This document shows positions 8,400-16,327 of a DNA stretch of 64,000 nucleotides, in pieces (within the stretch, counting starts at the first letter, position 1; each line of letters opens with the position of its first letter). The notes beneath the pieces are model-generated. The model searched no databases, was not told where the DNA came from, and saw nothing but the letters and a program-made list of their open reading frames with translations. Both the position numbers and the translations under genes were made by a program. Origin of the DNA: Microbacterium timonense (lineage in GTDB: Bacteria > Actinomycetota > Actinomycetes > Actinomycetales > Microbacteriaceae); NCBI RefSeq assembly GCF_900292075.1, contig NZ_OLMV01000002.1, positions 124,001 to 188,000 of the forward strand, written 5' to 3'.

Positions 8400-8434
8400 G
8401 AACGCGGATGCCTCGACCCGAGGCATCCGCGTTC
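8400..8434 (+). terminator. Terminator after the aminotransferase gene
   Basis: GAACGCGGATGCCTCG and CGAGGCATCCGCGTTC form a perfect 16-bp stem with a 3-base loop, starting 17 bases after the aminotransferase stop. There is no long T-run, as is common in high-GC actinobacteria. Confidence 0.85.
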
Positions 8435-8461
8435 TCGCTCTGTCGATGCGGTGCTCCCCCG

Positions 8462-8488
8462 TTCGTCGTCCCTCATGAGGACGACGAA
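8462..8488. repeat. Short perfect hairpin in the aminotransferase-murB gap
   Basis: TTCGTCGTCC (8462-8471) and GGACGACGAA (8479-8488) pair perfectly around CTCATGA. The gap 8384-8701 (318 bases) between the convergent genes holds only this hairpin, the terminator at 8400-8434 and the palindrome at 8583-8641. I see no convincing gene in it. Confidence 0.6.
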
Positions 8489-8582
8489 AGGACACCCCAT
8501 GGGACGACGACTGGCGATCGCGATGGAACTGGCTGCAGCGCTGGCGAACCTCGCGCCCCCGCACCCCGCCCTCCTGAACCGA

Positions 8583-8641
8583 TTCACTTGCGCTATATGT
8601 ACGCGAATGCGCACGATCCGCGTACGTTCAGCGCAAGTGAA
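8583..8641. repeat. CTATATGTACGCG palindromic element, copy 1
   Basis: The left arm runs 8583-8605 (TTCACTTGCGCTATATGTAC then GCG) and the right arm 8619-8641. They are inverted repeats of 23 bases with three central mismatches. The left arm shares ACTTG, CTATATGTACGCGA and the overall layout with the element at 36113-36169. It lies downstream of murB on the minus strand and could serve as its terminator, but the second copy lies in a divergent promoter region, so it is better seen as a dispersed palindromic element. Confidence 0.8.
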
Positions 8642-8701
8642 ACCATTCACGGGCCAGGCGAGGGCGTGGGGCGCGCGACGGCGCGGGCGGAGACGACGGG
8701 T

Positions 8702-9838
8702 CTAGAGCTCGACGTTCACGAGCACCGGCTCGGGCTGCAGGATCAGCCCGAACTCGGACTGCACCCTGCCCTGGATGAACCGCGCCAGCTCGGCGATCTC
8801 GGCGGCTGTGGCCTCGCCACGGTTCGTCAGGGCCAGCGCATGCTTCGTGGACAGGCCCGCGCGCGAGCGCGGCAGCTTGAATCCCTTGCGCACACCGGCA
8901 TGCTCGATGAGCCAGCCGGCGCTCACCTTGACGTCGGACTCCGCAGTGGTGGGTGCCGGTACGTTGCCGTCGAAGTTGTCGAGCGGGATGACGAGGACGG
9001 GATCGAGGTCGGGATGGACGGGCCAGCGGGGGCACTCGTCGGGAAGCGTGCGGGCGAAGGATGCCGACACCACGGCGTTCTGGAAGAACGACCCCGCGCT
9101 GTAGGTGTCGGGATCGTCGGGATCGAGCACCATCCCCTTGCTGCGGCGCGTCTGCAGGATCCGGTCGCGGACCCAGGCGAGGGTCACTTCGTCGTCGGGT
9201 CCCAGGCGCAGGGCGGTGCGCAGCTGGTCGCCGGCGATGCGGCGTGCACCAGGACCGACCTCGGGAAGGTCCAGGGTCACCGACAGGATGACCGCACGAC
9301 GCGCCGGCGCCGATCCGTAATGGTGCTTCAGGACCGATGTGCGGAACCCGAGGCCGAGCTCGGACGCGGGGACCGTCGAGACCTCGCCGGTCGACTCGTC
9401 GAGCAGCTCCACCTCCGACAGCGTCTGGACGATCTCCTGCCCGTACGCGCCGATGTTCTGGACCGGTGCCGCGCCCACCGTTCCCGGGATGCCCGACATG
9501 GCCTCCAGCCCGCCGAGGCCCTGCGCCACCGCGTAGGCGACGAGGTCGTCCCAGTCGTGACCGGCCTGCACGGTGACGCGCACGCGCCCAGGCAGCGGCG
9601 AGGGCATCCGCTCGATGCCCCTGGTGAGCACGCGAACGACGGTGCCGCCGAACGGCTCATCGCCCATGAAGAGGTTGGAGCCGCCGCCGAGCACGAGCCA
9701 TTCGTCGCCGGTGGACCACACGTCGCGCAGCGCGTCGATCAACTCGTCGGTCGTGCCGGCGTCGATCATCCGCTCCGGCGCGCCGCCGGTGCGCAGCGTG
9801 GTCAGCCGCGAGAGCGGGATAGGGGTGACTTCGGGCAT
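8702..9838 (-). CDS. murB: UDP-N-acetylenolpyruvoylglucosamine reductase
   Basis: This FAD enzyme reduces UDP-GlcNAc-enolpyruvate with NADPH to UDP-MurNAc, a committed cytoplasmic step in peptidoglycan synthesis. The 378-residue protein has the FAD-binding N-terminus (RTGGAPERM, VLGGGSNL, GIPGTVGAAPVQNIGAYG). The proton-donor serine is in SAGSFFQNAV (Ser250). The C-terminal domain is AGWLIEHAGVRKGF followed by the HALALTNRGEATAAEI region and a closing ILQPEPV with the conserved Glu. The insertion pattern is that of type I MurB. It follows two hot-dog dehydratase genes with a 3-base gap on the same strand, an arrangement I know from other actinobacteria. Confidence 0.96.
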   Translation of the reverse strand: MPEVTPIPLSRLTTLRTGGAPERMIDAGTTDELIDALRDVWSTGDEWLVLGGGSNLFMGDEPFGGTVVRVLTRGIERMPSPLPGRVRVTVQAGHDWDDLVAYAVAQGLGGLEAMSGIPGTVGAAPVQNIGAYGQEIVQTLSEVELLDESTGEVSTVPASELGLGFRTSVLKHHYGSAPARRAVILSVTLDLPEVGPGARRIAGDQLRTALRLGPDDEVTLAWVRDRILQTRRSKGMVLDPDDPDTYSAGSFFQNAVVSASFARTLPDECPRWPVHPDLDPVLVIPLDNFDGNVPAPTTAESDVKVSAGWLIEHAGVRKGFKLPRSRAGLSTKHALALTNRGEATAAEIAELARFIQGRVQSEFGLILQPEPVLVNVEL

Positions 9839-9841
9839 CCG

Positions 9842-10255
9842 TCAGACGATCCGCACGCGCACCTGCGCTTTGACCAGCACGGTCGCACCCTCGTACGACA
9901 CGGTCAGGTCGATCCGGGCGGACTCCTCGTCGACCGCACCCACCTTGGCCACCACCGTCACGTCGGCGCCCTGCTCAGCGTCGACCACGACCGGCTTGGT
10001 GAACCGCACGCCGTATTCCAGGATGCGGCCGGTGTCGCCGAGCCACGGTTCGATCGTGCCGACAGCCAGGCCCATCGTGAGCATCCCGTGCGCGAGCACC
10101 CCGGGCAATCCGACGGCCGCGGCGACGTCGTCGCGGTAGTGGATCGGGTTGAAGTCGCCGGATGCTCCGGCGTAGCGCACGAGCGACTCCCGCGTCAGAT
10201 GCACCGTCCGCTCGGCGACGACGTCGCCGACGGTGAGATTCGCCAGCGCGCTCAC
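9842..10255 (-). CDS. MaoC-family hot-dog dehydratase (HadB-like)
   Basis: This 137-residue protein is a single hot-dog fold with the hydratase catalytic motif YAGASGDFNPIHYRDD (Asp and His of the R-hydratase dyad, about residues 34-39). LPGVLAHGMLTMGL follows, the usual substrate-tunnel segment. In mycolate-producing actinobacteria the equivalent pair HadA/HadB dehydrates 3-hydroxyacyl-ACP. In other actinobacteria the pair is conserved beside murB without a proven substrate. The start is a GTG overlapping the stop of the partner gene (GTGA), so the two subunits are probably made in equal amounts. Confidence 0.88.
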   Translation of the reverse strand: MSALANLTVGDVVAERTVHLTRESLVRYAGASGDFNPIHYRDDVAAAVGLPGVLAHGMLTMGLAVGTIEPWLGDTGRILEYGVRFTKPVVVDAEQGADVTVVAKVGAVDEESARIDLTVSYEGATVLVKAQVRVRIV

Positions 10256-10701
10256 GCCTCACCCTCCCCCACGAGCAGGACGGACGTCGTGGTGACGACA
10301 TGCCCGCCGGCGGCATCCGTGATCTCGGACTCGCTGGTGACCATCGCGGCGGCGCCCATCGCGCGGATGCCGGTGACCGACAGCTTCGCCGTCAGCTCGT
10401 CGCCCGCGACGATCGGCCGGGAGTAGCGGAACTTCTGCTCCGCGTGCAGCACGTTCTGCAGCACGATGCCGGAGTCGGGCTCGCCGAGAAGCTGCTGGAG
10501 GGTCGCGTCGGTGACGACGATCGCGAAGGTGGGCGGCGCGACGACGTCGGCGTAGCCCAGAGCCTGCGCGGCGGCGGGGTCGGTGTGCTGGGGGTCGTCG
10601 GCGAAGACGGCGCGCGCGAACTCGCGCACCTTCTCGCGGCCCACGAGGTAGGGGGCCGTCGGCGGGAAGTCGCGGCCGACGAGCTCGGGGTTCACTGGCA
10701 C
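10252..10701 (-). CDS. FAS1-like dehydratase domain protein (HadA/UPF0336-like)
   Basis: This 149-residue hot-dog protein begins VPVNPELVGRDFPP and contains the segments FADDPQHTDPAAA, VVAPPTFAIVVT and LHAEQKFRYSRPIVAGDEL. These are typical of the non-catalytic or substrate-binding partner (MaoC_dehydrat_N) of a HadA-HadB-like heterodimer. It overlaps the catalytic partner by 4 bases and is the first gene of a dehydratase-dehydratase-murB operon. The start is a GTG; no in-frame ATG is available nearby. Its acyl substrate cannot be named from sequence. Confidence 0.85.
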   Translation of the reverse strand: MPVNPELVGRDFPPTAPYLVGREKVREFARAVFADDPQHTDPAAAQALGYADVVAPPTFAIVVTDATLQQLLGEPDSGIVLQNVLHAEQKFRYSRPIVAGDELTAKLSVTGIRAMGAAAMVTSESEITDAAGGHVVTTTSVLLVGEGEA

Positions 10702-10774
10702 CAGCCCATCCTACCGAGCGGGTCCGGGACGCCCGGCCCGGGAACTCCGGCCCGGGCTCCGGCGTCGGCGGCCG

Positions 10775-11584
10775 TCAGGCGGCTGGGCGGGCACGGCCGC
10801 GCCACGCGCGCAGCGCCATCTGCACCGCGATGAAGACCAGGTACACCGCGAAGAGCACGTTGGCGAGGAACGGGTCGAGCAGCACGGCGGCCCAGGCCCC
10901 CAGTGCGGTGGTGGTGCACGCCGCGAGGCCGACGATGACGGCCGCGACGAGATCTACATTGCGCCGGCGCAGGTTGCCGATCGTGCCCGACACGGCGGTC
11001 GGGATCATCATGAGCAGCGACGTGCCCTTGGCCACCAGGTCGCTCGTTCCGAACAGCACCATGAGCGCAGGGACCACGATGATGCCGCCGCCGACACCGA
11101 TGAGACCGGAGAGGATGCCGGTGACCACGCCGAGCACCACCAGCGCGATACCGGTCGGCCAAGTGAGGGCCAGCTCGGCCTCGCGCGAGGGGATCACGAC
11201 GAACAGGCTGACGATGACCGCGACGAGGAACGCCACGAACGCCCATCGCAGCACCGTGAGCGACAGACGGGGCAGCAGCCACGTGCCGATCTGCGCGCCC
11301 ACCACCGCTCCGGCGGCCAGCAGCAGGGCGGGGATCCACGCCACCGAGCCGTGCACGGCGTAGGAGACGACGCCGACCGTCGCAGTGGGCACGATCGCGG
11401 CGAGGGAGGTGCCGGCGGCCAGGCGCTGGTCGAAGCGCAGGAACAGGACCAGGAAGGGGACGATGACGGTGCCCCCGCCCACGCCGAACAGACCCGACAG
11501 CAACCCGGCGAGGAGCCCGATCGCCACGCAGGTGACGTAGAAGCGGGTGTCGTGCGGCGGACGGTCGGTGTGAGCCGCGCTCAT
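10775..11584 (-). CDS. TauE/SafE-family membrane exporter
   Basis: This 269-residue multispanning membrane protein shows the internal duplication typical of the TauE/SafE family. Each half carries a glycine-rich helix: LLSGLFGVGGGTVIVP near residue 25 and LSGLIGVGGGIIVVP near residue 165. The family exports sulfite, sulfoacetate or related organosulfur anions, but many members have no known substrate. The ATG at 11584 overlaps the TGA of the upstream DUF2510 gene by 4 bases; an ATG further upstream would overlap it by much more. Coupling to the DUF2510 gene does not suggest a substrate. Confidence 0.85.
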   Translation of the reverse strand: MSAAHTDRPPHDTRFYVTCVAIGLLAGLLSGLFGVGGGTVIVPFLVLFLRFDQRLAAGTSLAAIVPTATVGVVSYAVHGSVAWIPALLLAAGAVVGAQIGTWLLPRLSLTVLRWAFVAFLVAVIVSLFVVIPSREAELALTWPTGIALVVLGVVTGILSGLIGVGGGIIVVPALMVLFGTSDLVAKGTSLLMMIPTAVSGTIGNLRRRNVDLVAAVIVGLAACTTTALGAWAAVLLDPFLANVLFAVYLVFIAVQMALRAWRGRARPAA

Positions 11585-12486
11585 TCGTTGTAGAGGTCGT
11601 CGATGGCCCACCCGCCGTCGGCAGCGACCAGGGTGTAGTGGTACACGGTCGCTCCCGGCGCGGGATCGGTCGGCTCGCCGTTCTCGTCGACGAGCGCGGT
11701 GTAGGTCTCGTTCGTGGTGACGGTGATCTCGTCACCGACGGTCTCGACGTCGGTGACCCTCACCTCGTAGTCGTCGAAGTTGTCGTCGAAGCCGTCGGCG
11801 TTGGCCTCGAACGTCGCGCAGTCGGTGAATCCGCTCGCCGTGCGGAAGTGCTCCGTCGTCGCGGCCGTGAGGGAGTCGCAGTCGCCGTTCTGCCACGCGT
11901 CGTCGTAGAGCTCGACGGCGGCCACGGCCGCGCGCTCGTCGTCGGATTGGGCGGCGCCGTTGCCCGACGACACCGAGAGGATGAGAAGCGGGATCAGCAC
12001 GGCGGCGGCGATGACGATGCCCAGCAGCACCACGCCGAGCACCACCCACACGATCCACAGCTTCGACTTACGCGGCTCGGTGGCGGCGGTGAACGCGCCG
12101 CCGCCGGAATCCGCTCCCGGGTACCCCTGATGCGGGAACCCCGGCTGAGGGAAGCCCTGCTGCGGATACGCGGGCTGGGCGTAGCCGGGCTGAGCATCGG
12201 ATGTCGGAGCGTAGGCGGTGGCCCCCGCCGCCGGGTGCGGCGCGGCGGTGTCGCCGGGAGCCGCCGCAGATGCCGCGTACGCAGCTTCCCCGAGGGTCGC
12301 CCCGTCCGGGACGCCCGGCGCGTGCTGGTCGCCGGACGCCTGCTGCGACGCCACGATCTCGGCCTCCGTGGGGGCCGCGGACACCTCCGGATCGGGCTGG
12401 GCGACGTGCTCCGTCCACTGCGCGCCGTCCCACCAGCGCAGCGCGCCGTGGCCGTCGTCGTACCAACCGGGAGGAGTCGTCGTCAT
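11581..12486 (-). CDS. DUF2510 single-pass membrane protein with extracellular NTF2-like domain
   Basis: The 301-residue protein starts with a DUF2510 motif (GWYDDGHGALRWWDGAQWTEH, residues 6-26). A low-complexity Ala/Pro/Gln/Gly/Tyr linker follows (YAQPAYPQQGFPQPGFPHQG), then a basic stop RKSK and one membrane span at about residues 143-168. The ~130-residue C-terminal part contains paired cysteines (DCDS, DCAT) and ends AIDDLYNE. That tail resembles the DUF4878/NTF2-like folds carried outside the membrane by actinobacterial envelope proteins. Function is unknown. ATG 12486 is preferred to the TTG two codons earlier. It is coupled to the TauE-like gene. Confidence 0.75.
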   Translation of the reverse strand: MTTTPPGWYDDGHGALRWWDGAQWTEHVAQPDPEVSAAPTEAEIVASQQASGDQHAPGVPDGATLGEAAYAASAAAPGDTAAPHPAAGATAYAPTSDAQPGYAQPAYPQQGFPQPGFPHQGYPGADSGGGAFTAATEPRKSKLWIVWVVLGVVLLGIVIAAAVLIPLLILSVSSGNGAAQSDDERAAVAAVELYDDAWQNGDCDSLTAATTEHFRTASGFTDCATFEANADGFDDNFDDYEVRVTDVETVGDEITVTTNETYTALVDENGEPTDPAPGATVYHYTLVAADGGWAIDDLYNE

Positions 12487-12528
12487 CCTCAAACCCTATC
12501 CCCGCGTGGCCCCGCCACAACCGCCCCC

Positions 12529-14739
12529 TCAGCGGCCCAGCACGGCGCGCGCGCTGCGCTGCGGTCGCAGGTCGAGACGACGCAGAAGCTGGGCGTTGAG
12601 CGCCACCACCACTGTCGACAGCGACATCAGGATGGCCCCGACCGACATCGGAAGCACGAACCCGAAGGGGGCCAGCACCCCCGCCGCCAACGGCACCGAG
12701 ACGAGGTTGTAGCCGGCCGCCCACCACAGGTTCTGCGCCATCTTGCGGTAGCCGGCGCGCGAGAGCTCGATGACCGACAGCACGGAGCGCGGGTCGCTCG
12801 AGGCGAGGATGACTCCCGCCGACGCGATGGCGACATCCGTCCCGGCGCCGATCGCGATGCCGACGTCGGCGCGTGCCAGCGCGGGCGCATCGTTGACGCC
12901 GTCGCCCACCATCGCCACGCGCAGCCCCTCGCGCTGCAGCTCCGCCACCTTCTCCGACTTGTCCTCGGGCCGCACGCCGGCGTACACCCGGCGGATGCCG
13001 AGGGTGTCGGCCACCGCCCTCGCGACGGTCTCCGCGTCGCCGGTGATCATGACGACCTCGATCCCGAGCGCGTGGAGGGCGTCGACCGCTTCGCGGGACT
13101 CGGGCCGGATCTCATCGGCGAGGGCCAGGCCGCCGATGATCTCGCCATCGCGCACCACGTGCAGCACGATCGAGCCCTGATCCCGCCAGGCGTCCGCGGC
13201 ATCGACGCCGTCGGCGCCGAGCTCGTCCAGCAGCCGGGGGCCGCCCACCCGCACGCTCCGTCCTTCCACCTCGGCTGTGACTCCGACGGCGGGCGATGAG
13301 GTGAAGCCCCGTGCGGGCGTGACGGCGAGGCCTCGCTGCTGCGCGGCACGGACGATCGCCCGCGCGAGCGGGTGCTCGCTGTCAGCCTCGGCCGCGGCGG
13401 CGAGGGCCAGCACCTCGTCGGCGTCGAGCCCGGTCACGGCAGACACGTCGACGACCGTGGGCTCGCCCTTGGTGAGGGTGCCGGTCTTGTCGAACAGCAC
13501 CGCGTCGATCGTGCGCATGCTCTCCAGCGCCAGGCGGTCCTTGATGAGCACGCCGCCGCGCGCCGCGCGTTCGGTGGCGATCGACACGACGAGCGGGATC
13601 GCGAGGCCGAGCGCGTGGGGGCACGCGATCACGAGGACCGTGATCGTGCGCACCACCGCCTCGTCCGGCATCCCGATCGCCGTCCAGACCACGGCCGTGA
13701 GCGCCGCCGCACCGAGCGCGAACCAGAAGAGCCAGCCCGCCGCGCGGTCGGCCAGGCGCTGCGCATGCGAGGTGGAGTTCTGTGCGTCGGCGACGAGACG
13801 CCGGATGCCGGCGAGCGTGGTGTCGTCGCCGGTCGCCGTGACCTCCACCCGCAGCCCGGAGTCGGTCGCGACGGTCCCCGCCGTCACCGGGTCCCCGATT
13901 CCGCGCGCGACGGGGCGGGATTCGCCCGTGACCATGGACTCGTCGAGGTCGGCGCGTCCGTCCACGATGCGGCCGTCGGCGGGCACACTGCCGCCGGGGC
14001 GGATCAGGACGACGTCGCCCACCCGCAGGTCCGCGACCGCGACCGTGACGAGGCGGTCACCCTCGATCCGCTCGGCCTCATCCGGAAGCAGGGCCGCGAG
14101 CGAGTCGAGCGCCGAAGTGGTCTGGGCGAGCGAGCGCATCTCGATCCAGTGGCCGAGCAGCATGATCACGATGAGAAGGGCGAGCTCCCACCAGAACTCG
14201 AGTTCGTGGTGCAGCAGCCCGAGGCTCGCACCCCACGACGCGACGAAGGCCACGGTGATCGCCAGACCGATCAGCAGCATCATGCCCGGGCGGCGACTGC
14301 GCAGCTCCGCGATCGCTCCGCTGAGGAACGGCCGGCCGCCCCAGAAGAACATGACGCTGCCGAGCACCGGCGAGATCCAGCTCGCCCACGCCGCGTCGGG
14401 CAGCCGGTACCCGAGCACCATGGCGAACATGCCCGAGAAGGCGACCACGGGCACGGCGAGGACGAGGTTGATCCAGAACAGCCGCCGGAAGAGGGCGACG
14501 TGGTCGGCCCCGTGCCCCGCGTGCCCGCCGTGGCCGGCGTGCGATTCGTGGCCGGTGTGCGCGTCGTGGCCCGCGTGCTCGTCGTGGCCGGCGTGCGCCA
14601 CGTGCCCGCCGTGGGCAGCGTGCGAGACGTGAGCGTGACCGGCGTGGCCGGCGTGGGAGTCGTGACCGTCGTGCGGTTCGTGCGCCGGAGCCGGATGCTG
14701 GTGCATGCCGTGGTCGTGGTGCGTCTGCGGGTCGGTCAC
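12529..14739 (-). CDS. copB: Copper-translocating P1B-type ATPase, CPH class (CopB-like)
   Basis: This 736-residue inner-membrane pump exports copper at the cost of ATP. The first ~80 residues are an unusually His-rich tail of HAGH/HDG repeats that replaces a CxxC metal-binding domain. Membrane helices follow, with the ion-binding CPH motif in VIACPHALGLAIPL (Cys373), the phosphorylated Asp417 in DKTGTLTKGE, the actuator VTGESRP, HPLA in the nucleotide domain and VGDGVNDAPAL. CPH and a His-rich N-terminus define the P1B-3 (CopB) class rather than CPC-type CopA. The GTG start has GAGGAGA upstream, and a CsoR-type operator lies 28 bases further out. Confidence 0.93.
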   Translation of the reverse strand: MTDPQTHHDHGMHQHPAPAHEPHDGHDSHAGHAGHAHVSHAAHGGHVAHAGHDEHAGHDAHTGHESHAGHGGHAGHGADHVALFRRLFWINLVLAVPVVAFSGMFAMVLGYRLPDAAWASWISPVLGSVMFFWGGRPFLSGAIAELRSRRPGMMLLIGLAITVAFVASWGASLGLLHHELEFWWELALLIVIMLLGHWIEMRSLAQTTSALDSLAALLPDEAERIEGDRLVTVAVADLRVGDVVLIRPGGSVPADGRIVDGRADLDESMVTGESRPVARGIGDPVTAGTVATDSGLRVEVTATGDDTTLAGIRRLVADAQNSTSHAQRLADRAAGWLFWFALGAAALTAVVWTAIGMPDEAVVRTITVLVIACPHALGLAIPLVVSIATERAARGGVLIKDRLALESMRTIDAVLFDKTGTLTKGEPTVVDVSAVTGLDADEVLALAAAAEADSEHPLARAIVRAAQQRGLAVTPARGFTSSPAVGVTAEVEGRSVRVGGPRLLDELGADGVDAADAWRDQGSIVLHVVRDGEIIGGLALADEIRPESREAVDALHALGIEVVMITGDAETVARAVADTLGIRRVYAGVRPEDKSEKVAELQREGLRVAMVGDGVNDAPALARADVGIAIGAGTDVAIASAGVILASSDPRSVLSVIELSRAGYRKMAQNLWWAAGYNLVSVPLAAGVLAPFGFVLPMSVGAILMSLSTVVVALNAQLLRRLDLRPQRSARAVLGR

Positions 14740-14766
14740 GTGGTCTCCTCGTCGCGCTTGTCTGTC

Positions 14767-14791
14767 GTTTATACCCCCATGGGGTATCAAC
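14767..14791. promoter_or_regulatory. CsoR-type copper operator upstream of the copper ATPase
   Basis: ATACCCC-CAT-GGGGTAT (14771-14787) is a perfect 7-bp palindrome inside a nearly symmetric GTTT...CAAC frame. It matches the known CsoR operator form (TATACCCC-N-GGGGTAT). It sits just upstream of the ATPase start, where a copper-released repressor would act. No csoR gene is in the window. Confidence 0.85.
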
Positions 14792-14902
14792 GACAATCCG
14801 CGATGCACGAGGGGTATTCCCGCTGGCCCGTGATCGCGTCACGATGTCGGTACGTGCGGTCACACTGGAGGCCCTCGAGCTTGATGACGCGAAGGAGCGG
14901 GA

Positions 14903-16285
14903 ATGGACATCATCCTCGTCGCCGGACTATGGATGGGCGGCTGGGCCTGGTACGAGGTGGCGCCTGCGCTCGAGCGCGCCGGTCATCGACCCGTCGCCCT
15001 CACGCTTCCCGGCATGGAGTCGGCCGACGCCGACAGATCCGCCGTCTCGCTCGCCGACCAGGTCGATGCGGTGATCGCCGCCATCGACGCGGCGGCGGGC
15101 GACCAGGTCGTCCTGGTGGGCCACTCGGCCGGGGCGGGCATCGTGTATGCCGCTGCCGACGCGAGACCTGAAAGGGTGGCGCGACTGATCCTCATCGGCG
15201 GGTTCCCGACCCCCGACGGCGCCCCGCTGCTCCACGGCTTCGAGCCGGTCGGCAGCGACGTCCCGCTGCCCGAGTGGGACCAGTTCGACGAGGCCGACCT
15301 GCGAGATCTGGGCGAAGCGGGCATGAAGGCGTTCCGCACGTACGCGGTGCCGTCACCGGCGGGAGTGGTCACCGGCATCCAGCGTCTGCACGACGAGCGG
15401 CGCCGCAGCATTCCCGTCACCGCCGTGGCCACCGAGTACACCGTCGCTGAGCTGCAGGGATGGATCGAGGAGGGCGCGGCGCCGGTGCAGGAATTCACGC
15501 ATCTGAGCGACGTCACGTTCATCGATCTGCCGACGGGCCATTGGCCGCAGCTGACGCGACCGCGACGGCTGGTCGACCTGATCCTCGCGCAGCCGCCCCT
15601 GGGGGACGGCACGATGGAGCCCGAGCTCGAGACGATCAGCGCGAAGGACTTCCACGCATCCGAGGGAGTGGCGGACTGGCGCGTCCTGTACTGGGGAGCG
15701 CACGCGTTCTTCCGCACCGGGACCTTCGGCCAGGGCGCTCGCCTCGTGTCGGAGATCGCCTCGATCGCAGAAGGGCTCGAGCACTTCCCGGATGTGGATC
15801 TGCGTCCCGAAGGCGTCTTCGTCAAGACGTTCAGCCGTCGCGACGGAGCACTCACCCGGGCCGACGCCGAACTCGCGGCAGCGGTCTCCCGGGCAGCCCG
15901 AGAGCTGGGTCTGGAGGCCGACCCCTCCGTGCTCACGGTCGTCGGCATCGCCGTGGCAGAGGGGCCTGGCGCGCATGTCCGCCCGTTCTGGAGCGCGGCG
16001 CTCGGCTACGACCCGCTCGGCGCTGAGGATGCGCTGGACCCGCTGCGGCGCAGTCCGCACGTGTGGTTTCACCCCCTCGACCCGCCGAAGACCGGCCGCG
16101 GGCGCACCCACATCGACATCTCGGTTCCTCGCGACCAGGTCGACGCCCGTGTGGCGGCCGCACTCGCGGCGGGCGGGCGCATCGCCGACGACTCCCACGC
16201 ACCGCACTGGTGGACCCTCACGTCACCCGACAACCACGGCGTCGACATCGCCGCGTGGGCCGACGACTCCGAGTACGCCGGCTGA
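14903..16285 (+). CDS. Three-domain fusion: alpha/beta hydrolase + pterin-4a-carbinolamine dehydratase-like + VOC domain
   Basis: The 460-residue protein combines three folds. Residues 1-235 are an alpha/beta hydrolase: oxyanion region AGLWMGG, nucleophile elbow VGHSAGAG with Ser75, and a late His in LPTGHWPQ. Residues about 240-340 resemble a pterin-4a-carbinolamine dehydratase: FFRTGTFGQGARLVSEIA, then DVDLRPEGVFVKTFS, with family His positions partly changed. Residues about 345-460 form a VOC/glyoxalase-like module (GAHVRPFWSAALGY, HIDISVPRDQ, DNHGVDIAAW). PCD-VOC pairs are known in actinobacteria; the extra N-terminal hydrolase is unusual. GAAGGAGCGGGA precedes the start. No substrate can be named. 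It directly borders the pterin-like cluster on the other strand. Confidence 0.72.
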   Translation: MDIILVAGLWMGGWAWYEVAPALERAGHRPVALTLPGMESADADRSAVSLADQVDAVIAAIDAAAGDQVVLVGHSAGAGIVYAAADARPERVARLILIGGFPTPDGAPLLHGFEPVGSDVPLPEWDQFDEADLRDLGEAGMKAFRTYAVPSPAGVVTGIQRLHDERRRSIPVTAVATEYTVAELQGWIEEGAAPVQEFTHLSDVTFIDLPTGHWPQLTRPRRLVDLILAQPPLGDGTMEPELETISAKDFHASEGVADWRVLYWGAHAFFRTGTFGQGARLVSEIASIAEGLEHFPDVDLRPEGVFVKTFSRRDGALTRADAELAAAVSRAARELGLEADPSVLTVVGIAVAEGPGAHVRPFWSAALGYDPLGAEDALDPLRRSPHVWFHPLDPPKTGRGRTHIDISVPRDQVDARVAAALAAGGRIADDSHAPHWWTLTSPDNHGVDIAAWADDSEYAG

Positions 16286-16327
16286 CGTCTCGCCTCGCGC
16301 CGCGACCCGCCTCTTGCTCGGCAGGCC

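Noticed and set aside
8500..8705. Short reading frame beginning MGRRLAIAMELAAAL in the gap after the aminotransferase
   Set aside because: It runs through the palindromic repeat at 8583-8641, ends in a run of Arg codons, and has no family resemblance. Coding is unlikely.
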